This document shows, piece by piece, positions 55,481-64,000 of a DNA stretch of 64,000 nt. This stretch comes from Ailurus styani. Its lineage: Eukaryota; Chordata; Mammalia; Carnivora; Ailuridae. Under the pieces are notes generated by a model. That model searched no databases. It was not told where the DNA came from and saw only the letters and a program-made list of their open reading frames with translations. Position 1 is the stretch's first letter, and the number at the start of each line of letters is the position of its first letter. The position numbers and the translations under genes are program-made. The DNA lies in contig LNAC01000001.1 in the NCBI GenBank assembly GCA_002007465.1, forward strand, positions 10,193,548-10,257,547, in the 5' to 3' direction.

Positions 55481-56514
55481 TATGATGCTTCCATCCCCCT
55501 GTAGAACTTCCAGAGTTCCCAAGGAAGAGAGAGGGACAAGGAGACTTATCCTTGGTCTTCAGTGCCTCAGACTGGAAGGGACACCTGCCATTTCCTCCTA
55601 GGGTCCATTGGTCAAACCCAGTCACACGGTCCTAACCTACCTACACTCGACACGGGAAATGCCAGGGAGCTGGTGGGGAAGCTGATGTTTCTGCACCCTG
55701 GGGTTTGGGAGCAGATGTGAATCTTATAGGGGACCATCTTATAAAACTGGCACATTCAAGCTAAATACAATAAGCTTAAATATTTAGGATTTCTAGTCTC
55801 TCTTGGGCACAGTACTAAATCAGCCTGATAGATTTCTTTAATCCACCAGGCTGCAAAATTTTTGCCTCTTCACTTCATAGCCTCCTGGCCGTGATGTATG
55901 TCTTGCCACCAAGTCATGCTTGCCTGCGGGGGTGTATTACTAATGATGTAATTTGGAGCTTAAATTTTTATTCAAATTCTTACATATCTATGTTCTGGTA
56001 TTTTTCAGGGAGGTCCTTAGAATTTTGAAATGGGATTGGTTTTCTTGGAAGCAAAAATCCAATTTTAAAACTGACTAAAGTCCGATGGTAAAATAAAGAA
56101 TGTGTATTGCCAATCAGCAAACAGCAAACATCACTATCATATTTCTGTAAGTAGCATTTTTAAAAATGCTAGGGGGTCATGGAGAGCTGAATTTTTAGTG
56201 TTTCAGCACCTTTTGAAAAATGATTGACCTTCTTCCTTCCCTTCCTGTCTTTGTACCTTTCTTTCAGAATAATTCAGTTCAAAAGCCAGTGGGGTGGGGG
56301 GCCCACAAAAGGAAGATGTGCCTAGAGCACGGACTGGCTTTCCAGGGCGGGTCTGGGGACCATCTGAAGAGGTGAAACACCAGCCTGAAGGGGGGGGGGT
56401 GGCCCGTGTGAGGAACACATAAGGCCCAGGACCTCAGCTCTCTTTTAACCAGCTAGGTGGTCATGAACAAGACACTTGCTCTGAGTCTTACCTTCTCTGC
56501 CAATAAAAGGAATG
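55481..56514. other. unique sequence with a weak MIR patch
   Basis: Single-copy DNA. 55860-56150 is AT-rich and repeat-free. A G run lies at 56390-56399. ACCAGCTAGGTGGTCATGAAC near 56450 is a weak MIR-like fragment. No gene is supported. Confidence 0.42.
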
Positions 56515-56620
56515 ACTGGCCAACTTGATATTGACCTGAAACTAACACTGTATGTTAACTAAATGAATTAAAATTAAAACTTCAAAAAAAATAACAAAAG
56601 CTAAAAAAAAAATACATAAA
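56515..56620 (+). mobile_element. short L1 3' tail
   Basis: TGATATTGACCTGAAACTAAC, ACTGTATGTTAACTAAATG and AATTAAAATTAAAACTTC with A-runs match the end of a carnivore L1 3' UTR. Very 5'-truncated. Confidence 0.65.
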
Positions 56621-57378
56621 TGTAACTTGAGGACTGCTGGGGGGAGGGGAATGAGTGACTGGGCTAGATGCATGACTTTCACACTATTTGGTGGCCCCTC
56701 GGGAACCCCAGAGGGCATCAGAGGGAGGACCCGGGCAGATTCCCGGCCCCCACAAACTTGCTGTTACAAAGAAGCTCCATTGCTTTGTGTCCTGTGATTC
56801 AGACAGATCTTGACATATGGTTTTGTATGACAGAAGTTTCCTTTGCTAAAAAACAAATAACATAAATAAAATTTGAAAGCCTGCATTAAAAAACAACTAG
56901 TTGACACTGTTATTTTGTCTCTGGGCTTTTGCTGTGATCTTTTACTGAAATGTGTCAACACTAAGTGAACATTGCTGAGACCAAGAAGAGGGTTTCTGTC
57001 TGTGCACAGGGAGAATCGTAGATAAGTTCACTGCAGATCCACATCGATGGCATATACTTCCACACCCATTTAGGCAAACACTATTGACCACCAAAGGGAA
57101 GGTGCCAAAGAAGAACAAATGTATTGAGTTGAGGCCAGTGACAGGAAGAAAGAAAATCAAATGAGTTGTCCAGAGCATCGTAGACACTGCCAGCCTCCTA
57201 AGAACCTCACATCTGCTCACGGGCACACGAATGCACATGCACACTACCGTAGGCGGAACAGTTAAAAGCAGCAGTTATTGATATGAACCTAGTTGGAAGA
57301 TAGGGACCAAAAAACGCTATTAGAATTCAAGATGTTAATGGTTGGAACTCTAATCAATCACAAAGTTGCAGCCACTAA
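56621..57378. other. unique sequence, no feature seen
   Basis: Single-copy DNA. The minus frames at 56764-57244 have no domain. Confidence 0.5.
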
Positions 57379-57392
57379 AGCTGAAATAAAAG

Positions 57393-57583
57393 GGGTGCCT
57401 GGTGGCTCAGTTGGTTAAGCTGCTGACTCTTGATTTTGGCACAGGTCATGGTCTCAGGGTTCTGGGATCAAGTCCCACACCAAGCTCTATGCTCAGTGGG
57501 GACTCTGCTTGTCCCTCTCCCTCTGCCCCTCCTCCCACTCTCTCTCTCTCTGAAATAAAGTAAAATCTTAAAAAAAAAAAAAG
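57393..57583 (+). mobile_element. Can-SINE
   Basis: GGGTGCCTGGTGGCTCAGTTGG, GATTTTGGCACAGGTCATGG, GGGACTCTGCTTGTCCCTC and GAAATAAAGTAAAATCTT. TSD agctgaaataaaag (57379-57392) and aactgaattaaaag (57584-57597), two differences. Confidence 0.94.
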
Positions 57584-57597
57584 AACTGAATTAAAAG

Positions 57598-59000
57598 ACT
57601 CAAGAGTTTCTTTAAGGTATTACTTGTGCTGAGGTCCAGGAGTCCAACAGCTCCTGTAATCACTGGCCCACATGGGACTAGAGACCAGGGATCTGTCTTC
57701 CAGCCTGATTCTCTCTTGACTGTGCCGCCCTCACCCTAAGAAGGCTCATGGAGTGGGACCAAAGTGGGACCATTTCAAGAACCTGGAAGAGAAAGCTTGT
57801 GCTGACTTCACAACTCAGAGTCATAAGCAAACAGTGGCCCAGGCTCACATTTTTCTCTTTATTTTTCTCACTGTCAAATAAAAAAAAAATCCAGACTTAG
57901 GCAAGGAGACACTTTATTCAAAAAGATTATTGCAAAGGGCAGGGGTGCTGGTGCAGAAGGGAGCTATTGCATTAGTGAGACCTCCAACCTGGAGATCTCC
58001 AGGCATCTCAGAGGTCAGCCAGAAAAGGGGTTCCTTTTCTAGGGAGGAGTCAGCAAGTCTAGAAAGAAACAAGTGTGGGGCAGTGGGACAGTAGATCAGA
58101 GGTGAGCTTATTCTCCAGGACGGGCCATTGTGGAGGGCCCTCAGCAAGGGGGTCAGCTGCCACTGGGATCTAAGCCCTATGGGGAAGGAAGTTTCTGGGC
58201 AGTAAGCCGGTTCCAGAACACGAAGGGGGGGGAGGGGATTGCTTAACCGTTGCTGTTTTCCCAGATCACGGTGGGCAGGTGCAGTTGGTGTCAGAGCTAA
58301 AGGAGGCATTCCCTAGTGTCCCTTCTTAATCATCCACTCTCGTTTTCCCACCCACAGCTCTCTCTGAAAAGCGTTGAAGAAGAGGAATTTCTTTTGCAAG
58401 ATTCCTCTTCTTGAACCAAGTCTAAAAGTGAGCCAGGTGGCTGCAGGTCCCTTCTGACTACTGAGACAGACACTGACTTCAAAGCATCGAGACCCAAGCC
58501 AGCCTGTCCACCACGGCTTTCTGGTGGCTATTGAAAATCCTGTGGGTTTTTTTTGTTGTTTTTTCTAGGCTTCCCCTTTTCAGAGCTATGGATAAAGACG
58601 ATCCCATGACAAAGCTAGGGGTAGAGTTTCCACAGAAGGCCAGTTCTACAGGACTTTAGCAGTCATCATCCACATAGGAGCTGGCATCTTCCTACTTCTC
58701 AAAAATTTTGTCTACTTGTTTTTAGTACTCAATTTCGCAACTCTTATGAGCCCTGACACCACCCCCTCTCAATTTTTGTGAACTCTCAGGGACTTCTGCC
58801 CCATGGACATTTGTCGCCCCCCAAGCCCACCTGGATTCTAAGCTCTGTGCCTTCAAGGTTCCCATAAAAGCCTCACTTGCACGATGCATCGTACTGGTCT
58901 AGTAATTTTCATGAAGACTGAGGGGTACAACACAAATCACATAGCCTTCCCCCAACTTGATGCTCTTTAGTTTGTTCACACCCAGATTTCTATTCATTTC
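57598..59000. other. unique sequence, no gene supported
   Basis: Single-copy DNA. The 131-codon minus frame at 57914-58309 is proline/leucine-rich with no recognised domain. Confidence 0.5.
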
Positions 59001-59213
59001 TTCCTTTTTTAAAGACTTTATTTATTTGAGAGAGAGAGAGAGAGTGAGCATATGAGAGAGAGAAGGCATGAATGGTCGGGGGAAGGCAGAGGGAGAGGGA
59101 CAAGCAGACTCCTCATTGAGCAGGGAGCCCAATGCAGGCCTCGATCCCAGGACCCTGAGATCACTACCTTAGTCGAATGCAGACACTTAACTGACTGAGC
59201 CACTCAGGCACCC
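59001..59213 (-). mobile_element. Can-SINE, minus orientation
   Basis: AAAGACTTTATTTATTTGAGAG, AGCAGACTCCTCATTGAGC, CTCGATCCCAGGACCCTGAG and GCCACTCAGGCACCCC. The TSD is weak: atttct-type sequence on both sides. Confidence 0.93.
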
Positions 59214-59391
59214 CTATTTCTCACTTTTCAATTAAAAGCACTTGACAGCTTATTTTTCTAAACAATTCATGCCCATACCAGCTTTACTGGGAGTTAGATT
59301 AAGCATGGCCAACTAATTGCACACATTTCCAAATACACAGTAAGGATTTGACCTTCAGAATGGTCCAGACCAACAGCAACATCACTTGGGA

Positions 59392-59431
59392 GCTTCTTTT
59401 TTTTTTTTTAAAGATTTTATTTATTTGAGAT

Positions 59432-59478
<47 letters not shown>

Positions 59479-59622
59479 ATGCAAGCACGGGGAACAGCAG
59501 GCAGAGGGAGAGGCAGACTTCCTGCTGAGCAGGGAGCCTGATGCAGGGTTCGATCCCAGGACTCCAGGATCATGACCTGAGCAGAAGACAGATGCTTAGC
59601 CAACTGAGCCACTCAGGCACCC
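59392..59622 (-). mobile_element. Can-SINE, minus orientation, in MER5
   Basis: TTTAAAGATTTTATTTATTTG, a long (GA)n, GCAGACTTCCTGCTGAGCAG, CATGACCTGAGCAGAAGAC and GAGCCACTCAGGCACCCC. It has a perfect 15-bp TSD, caacatcacttggga (59377-59391 and 59623-59637). Confidence 0.97.
59437..59477 (+). repeat. (GA)n tract inside a SINE
   Basis: About 20 GA units, expanded from the CT-rich middle of the minus-strand SINE. Confidence 0.95.
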
Positions 59623-59784
59623 CAACATCACTTGGGATCTTATACAAGTGCAGATTCTCAGCTACACCCAGCACTACCCGATCAGAAAGGGCATGTTGAC
59701 AACATCCCCAGATGATCACGGGCACATTAGAGTTTGAAAAGCACTGGTCTAGAATAGTAATCTGGAGCAGTTCCTTGTACCTGG

Positions 59785-60200
59785 TGTAGTGGGCTGAATT
59801 GTGGCTCCCCCACCAAATTCATGTTCACCTAGAACACTGGAGTATTACATTATTTGGAATGAGGGTGTTTGCAGATGTAATTAAGGATCTTGAGATCATC
59901 CTATATTTAGGGTGACCCTAAACCAGCCGATGAGGTCTTTTGAGAGCAAGGAAAGGCACCCTCGAGCTGCAGAGCCAGCGGGGAGTCTGCCATGGCAAGT
60001 GGAGGCTGGAATCATGATCTGCGAGCTAAAGGGCCTCCAAGGATTGCTCACAGCCACCAGAGGTTAACAGGGTCTGTGAAACAGCCAGCCCTACGGACAC
60101 CTTGCTTCGGGACTTCTGCCTCCAGAACGAGGAAAGAGTAAATGTTGTTTTAAGGTACCGGTTTGTGGTCTTTTGTGACAGTAGCTGCGGGAAACCAAGA
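59785..60200 (+). mobile_element. MLT1-type MaLR LTR, solitary
   Basis: TGTAGTGGGCTGAATTGTGGC, CAAATTCATGTTCACCTAGAAC, GATGTAATTAAGGATCTTGAG, GACTTCTGCCTCCAGAACGAG and GTAAATGTTGTTTTAAGG follow MLT1 from 5' end to 3' end. Confidence 0.86.
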
Positions 60201-60760
60201 CCCCTGGCAAAACCTGGGGTTTAGTTGTATTTCTGTATCAGTTTTCTTTCCCCTGGGTGATACCGGTTCCCGTTCTCATCAGTTCTGAGCTGAGGCAAGC
60301 TTGGGGGTCTCCTGTAAGTGCACCAGGCTTATCACATACTCTCCTGCCCAACTTGACCTCTAGCTTTCTCTCCCAGAGCCCCTCCTGCTTTCTGACAATT
60401 GTACTTTGTTTCTCCTCTTCCTCCTCGGCTCTTGGGTTACATCTCTCCCTCCGCTTCTGTGTTCTCTACCAGCCAGCTCTCGCCTGCCCTGCATTTCCGC
60501 GTGGCTCTGCTAGAAACTGCCCCAGCCTGCACCTTTCTACTTTAGCCACCCTGGGATGTTATTGTTGTTTTACAGACTTCATTCGCTGCTTTTATGGGTT
60601 AGAGTCTTTACCAGTCCTCCAGAAGATCTTGCCAATTAGGCTGGAATGGGGCAACTCCTTGGAATATATTCTCCTTAATATTCTCATCTCCTACATTTGG
60701 GTCAGAGAGGGGGGATCCTTTCTCTCTAGCACTTTCTGCTCCTTTAAGCAGGACTTCAGG
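60201..60760. other. unique sequence, long chance frame
   Basis: CT-rich single-copy DNA. The 191-codon plus frame (60257-60832) is serine/leucine-rich, and its end is the translated (AC)n. I do not call it a gene. Confidence 0.5.

Positions 60761-60799
<39 letters not shown>
60761..60799 (+). repeat. (AC)n microsatellite
   Basis: About 19 uninterrupted AC units. Confidence 0.97.
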
Positions 60800-60801
<2 letters not shown>

Positions 60802-61079
60802 GAGTAATTCCAAAGTCTTCTTTCCGAGGTGAGCAGCAATCCATTTATTTGAATTACTTCTCTGCCATATGGGTCATATTCATAGTGGAATGAGCTAAAA
60901 CCAGTTTTTAGCTCATTTGTATTCTTTTGTTGTAAGACAGTTTCTTGTTACCAAGACAACATGTTGTCTGGTCATATGAGAATTGCAGACAGGGCAAATT
61001 CACTCTCAAGATTAAGCAACTGAATATGGATTTATCCTAGTGTCTTGTGCTTAAAAATGCTCTTTGCTTTGGAGTTTAT

Positions 61080-61454
61080 TGAAAAGTTCACTCCGTCGTC
61101 TTGCTTTACTGAAAAGTTCCATTTGATCTTGACGAATTGATCCTCTCATCAGAGAAAAATGTCCCTTTATATCTTCTAATATTCTTTTTCCTCAAAATCT
61201 GTTTAATCTAATATTAACAACCACACCAGCTTTCTTGGGTTTAGTGTTCGCATAATATATTTTTCCAAATTTTACAAGGAATTGAAATGTGTTTCTCATA
61301 AACAACATGTAATTGAGTCTTTAATTTTTTAATCCATTTGACAATTTCTGTTCTTTAGCATGTATAGTTCATTTCCATTTAATGGAATTATTGATAATGT
61401 TGAGTTTAAGTCGGCTACGTTGGTATTTGTTTTAATATGTATATAATTTGTTTT
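61080..61454 (-). mobile_element. old L1M ORF2 region, minus orientation
   Basis: CACACCAGCTTTCTTGGGTTTAG, AATATATTTTTCCAAATTTTAC, CATGTAATTGAGTCTTTAA, TTTTTTAATCCATTTGACAATTTC and TTCATTTCCATTTAATGGAATTATTG match the reverse strand of L1M ORF2. Frames are lost. Confidence 0.76.
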
Positions 61455-61499
61455 TAGATGGAATTTTTTTAAAGATTATATTTATTCCATTGGATATTT

Positions 61500-62388
61500 T
61501 TTCCTTATTTGTCAAAGATTAGTTGACCGTAGAGTTGAGGGTCCATTCTGGAGTCTTTATTCTGTTCCATTGGTCTATGTGTCTGTTTTTATGCCAGTAC
61601 CATGCTGTCTTGATGATCACAGCTTTGTAGTATAGCATGAATCAGGCAACGTGATGCCCCCAGCTTTGTTTTTCTTTTTTTATCATTCCCTTGGTGATGC
61701 AGGGTCTTTTCTGGTTCCATACAAATTTTAGGATTGTCTGTTCTAGCACTTTGAAAAATGCCATTGGAATACTAATAGGGATGGCATTGAAAGTGTACAT
61801 TGCTCTGGGGAGGATAGACATTGTAACAATGTTTATTCTCCAATCCATGAGCATGGAATGTTTTCCCATCTTTTTGTGTCTTCCTCAGTTTCTTTCATAG
61901 GTGTTCTGTAGTTTCTAGAGTATAGATCCTTTACCTCTTTGGTTAGGTTTACTCCTAGGTATTTTATGGTTTTTGTTGCTATTGTGAATGGAATCAATTC
62001 ATTAATTTCTCTTTCTACAATTACATTGCTAGCATATAGAAAAGCAACTGATTTCTGTGCATTGATTTTGTATCCTGCCACGTTGCTGAATTGCTTTATG
62101 AGTTCTAGTAATTTGGGGATGGAGTCTTTTCAGTTTTCTACATGAAGTATCATGTCATCTGCAAAGAGAGAGAGTTTGACTTCTTCTTTGCCAATTTGGA
62201 TGACTTTTCTTTTTGTTGTCTGATTGCTGAGGCTGGGAATTCTAGAGCTATGTTGAACAACAGTGGTGAGAGTGGGCATCCCTGTCATGTTCCTGACTTT
62301 AAGGGAAAAGCTCTCAGCTTTTCCCCATTGAGAATGATATTTGCTGTGAGTTTTTCATAGGTGGCTTTTATGATATTGAGGAATGAGC
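61500..62388 (-). pseudogene. L1 ORF2 reverse-transcriptase segment, inverted
   Basis: Reading the minus strand from 62388 gives [23 protein letters not shown], then a [10 protein letters not shown] block preceded by a stop in place of the usual R, and a catalytic FADD box (codons at 62154-62165; RTs carry Y/FADD). AGYKINAQKSVAFLY, IKYLGVNLTKEVKDLY and [15 protein letters not shown] follow. These are RT palm, thumb and post-RT blocks in their normal order. Several stops and frame changes make it inactive. It is physically detached from its 3' half by the 5' inversion. Confidence 0.93.
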
Positions 62389-63412
62389 TGGACCGTTCCC
62401 TTACACCATACACAAAGATAAACTCAAAATAGATGAAAGATCTCAATACGAGGGAAGAATCCATCAAAATCCTAGAGGAGAAAATAGCCAGTAACCTCTC
62501 TGACATCGGCCACAGTAACTTCGTTCAAGACATGTCTCCAAAGGCAAGGGAAACGAAAGCAAAAATGAACTTTTGGGACTTTATCAAGATAAAAGCCTTC
62601 TGCACGGCAAAGGAAACAGTGAACGAAACTAAGAGGTAGCCCACGGAATGGGAGAAGATATTTGTAAATGGCATTATAGATAAAGGGCTAATATCCAAGA
62701 TCTATAAAGAACCTCTCAAACTCAACACTCAAAAAACAAATAACCCAGTCAAAAAATGGGCAGATGATATGAAGAAACACTTCTCCAAAGAAGACATACA
62801 AATGGCTAATAGACACATGAAAAAATGCTCAACATCATAGCCATCAGGGAAATATAAATCAAAACCACAATGAGATACCAACTTATACCAATTAGAATGG
62901 CAAAAATTAACAAAACAGGAAACAACAAATGTTGGTGAGGATGCGGAGAAAGGGGAACACTCTTACATTGTTGGTGGGAATGCCAGCTGGTATAGCCACT
63001 CTGGAAAACAGTTTGGAGGTTCCTCAAGCTGCTAAAAATGAAGCTACCCTATGACCCAGCAATTACACTACTAGGTATTTACCCTAAAGATACAGATATA
63101 GTGAAAAGAAGGGGCACATGCAACCCAATGTTCATAGCAACAATGTCCATAATAGCAAAATTGTGGAAGGAGTGCAGATGTCCTTCAACAGATGAATAGA
63201 TAAAGAAGATGTGGTACATCTATACAAAGGAATATTATTCAGCCATCAGAAAGGACGAATACCCACCATTTGCACTGACATGGCTGGAACTGGAGGGTAT
63301 TATGCTACATGAAGTAAGTCAAACAGAGAAAGACAATTATCACATGGTTTCACTCATATGTGGAACAGAAGCAGTAGCATGGAGGATCATAGAGGAAGGG
63401 AGGGAAATCTGA
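62389..63412 (+). pseudogene. L1 ORF2 C-terminal region, decayed
   Basis: It continues the protein after a gap of roughly 60-70 bp lost at the inversion. [43 protein letters not shown] (stop soon after), [46 protein letters not shown] and DNYHMVSLICGT follow ORF2 order to its natural end. The [12 protein letters not shown] cysteine region near 62990 is out of the flanking frames. At least one internal stop (near 62638) and frameshifts disable it. Confidence 0.9.
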
Positions 63413-63848
63413 AGGGGGAAAAATCAGAGAGGGAGATGAACCATGAGAGACTATGGACCTCAGGAAATGAACAGGATTTCAGAAGGGAGGGGGATGGGGG
63501 TAACAAGGTGACGGGTGTTAAGGAGGACACGTGATGTGATGAGCACTGGGTGTTATATGTAACTAATGAATCACTGAACACTACATCAAAAACTAATGAT
63601 GTACTCCACAGTGGCTAACTAAACATAATAAAAAAAAATAAAGATTTTATTTACTTATATGAGACGGAAAGTGAGTGAGAGAGAGTACAAGCCAGGGGAG
63701 GTAGAAAAGGAGAAAGAGAAGCAGGCTTCCCACTGAGCAGGGAGCCCAAGGCCAGACTTGATCCGAGGACCCTGGGATCACAACCTGAGCTGAAGGCAGA
63801 CACTTAACCAACTCAGCCATCTAGGTACACTGTAGATGGGAATTTTTT

Positions 63849-64000
63849 AAAGTCTTCAACTTCATTAAACATCACTATAAACTTCGTATTAATTATTAGA
63901 CCCTGAAGAACCATAAAATCCAAGTTATAAAGGATCTTTAAGGTCATTTAGTGTTGCTCCAGTTGGGAGAAGAGATATATATAGATATATCAGAGCTGAC
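63849..64000. other. AT-rich end of window
   Basis: This may continue the old minus-strand L1M seen at 61080-61454, but the match is not clear. A short (TA)n/(GATA)n patch lies near 63974-63990. Confidence 0.4.

Larger units (their letters stand above)
59351..59752 (+). mobile_element. MER5 (hAT-Charlie), split by a SINE
   Basis: Left piece: CTTCAGAATGGTCCAGACC, CAACAGCAACATCACTTGGG. Right piece: ATACAAGTGCAGATTCTCAGC, CAGATGATCACGGGCACATTAG and TTTGAAAAGCACTGGTCTAG. Together they follow MER5 to its GAACCACTGG-like terminus. Confidence 0.85.
61486..63639 (+). mobile_element. carnivore L1 with 5' inversion
   Basis: The right part (about 62389-63639) is plus-strand L1: ORF2 C-terminal region, 3' UTR and poly(A). 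The left part (61486-62388) is the preceding ORF2 segment in reverse. TSD aaagattatattta (61471-61484) and aaagattttattta (63640-63653). The inverted piece covers the reverse-transcriptase side, and its canonical 3' end is at the far left. This is the pattern expected from twin priming. Frameshifts and stops show it is older than the L1 at 51929. Confidence 0.93.
61469..63830 (-). mobile_element. Can-SINE, minus orientation, split by an L1
   Basis: Its A-rich tail side is at 61463-61485 (TTTTTTTAAAGATTATATTTATT). Its body is at 63640-63830: AAGATTTTATTTACTTATATG, AGCAGGCTTCCCACTGAGC and AACCTGAGCTGAAGGCAG. The SINE TSD is tagatggaattttttt (61455-61470) and tagatgggaatttttt (63833-63848). A 2.15-kb L1 sits inside it. 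Confidence 0.88.

Noticed and set aside
60257..60832. 191-codon plus-strand frame
   Set aside because: Serine/leucine-rich translation of CT-rich DNA. The last part is the (AC)n microsatellite read as HTHTHT.

Overview
This window is nuclear DNA from a carnivoran mammal, probably a caniform and most likely a mustelid. The main evidence is about 27 copies of the tRNA-Lys-derived carnivore SINE (Can-SINE/SINEC). It has a GGCGCCTGGGTGGCTCAG-like head, a CT-rich middle, and an AATAAATAAAATCTT tail followed by oligo(A). The least diverged copies (10564, 17839, 21773, 54272) have the GGGTTAAAGCCTCTGCCTTCGG head and CTGCCTACTTG middle that I associate with mustelids. Carnivore L1 3' ends, MIR, L2, MER5/hAT-Charlie and MLT1 (MaLR) fossils fit a placental mammal. 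Species assignment is inference, because no search was run.

I find no protein-coding gene, functional RNA gene, CRISPR array or operon that I can defend. The open frames are short and are either chance frames in unique DNA, translations of repeats (SINE, dinucleotide tracts), frames through N runs, or decayed L1 ORF2. The window is intergenic or deep intronic. It is best read as a mosaic of unique DNA and transposon fossils of several ages.

Layout. 1-10 kb is mostly unique, with SINEs at 332, 2110, 5777 and 7595, a MIR at 5530, an MLT1 LTR at 6190 and an (AC)n at 8198. 10-11.4 kb is a SINE cluster with two SINEs at one target site. 11.4-14.5 kb is unique and holds candidate conserved elements. 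14.5-16.3 kb has an MLT1 LTR, an LTR-like repeat and a SINE. 16.3-20.5 kb is GC-richer unique DNA. 21.6-22.6 kb has a SINE inside a SINE, a 54-bp tandem duplication and a MIR. 22.6-31.7 kb is mostly unique, with an (AC)n, two SINEs, a MIR and a 106-N gap. 31.7-39.3 kb alternates old L1M, L2, MIR and SINEs. 39.5-49.6 kb has hAT fossils, a trinucleotide tract, a 20-N gap, an L1 tail, a MIR/L2 cluster and an MLT1 LTR.

50.4-55.5 kb is one old L1M split by a young L1, an MLT1 LTR, a hAT element and several SINEs. 55.5-61 kb is unique DNA with SINEs, an MER5 element split by a SINE, an MLT1 LTR and an (AC)n. 61-63.9 kb is a three-level nest: old L1M, then a SINE, then a 5'-inverted carnivore L1.

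The most informative content is the insertion history read from target-site duplications, plus a few repeat-free stretches that could be regulatory. I did not find a new biological system.
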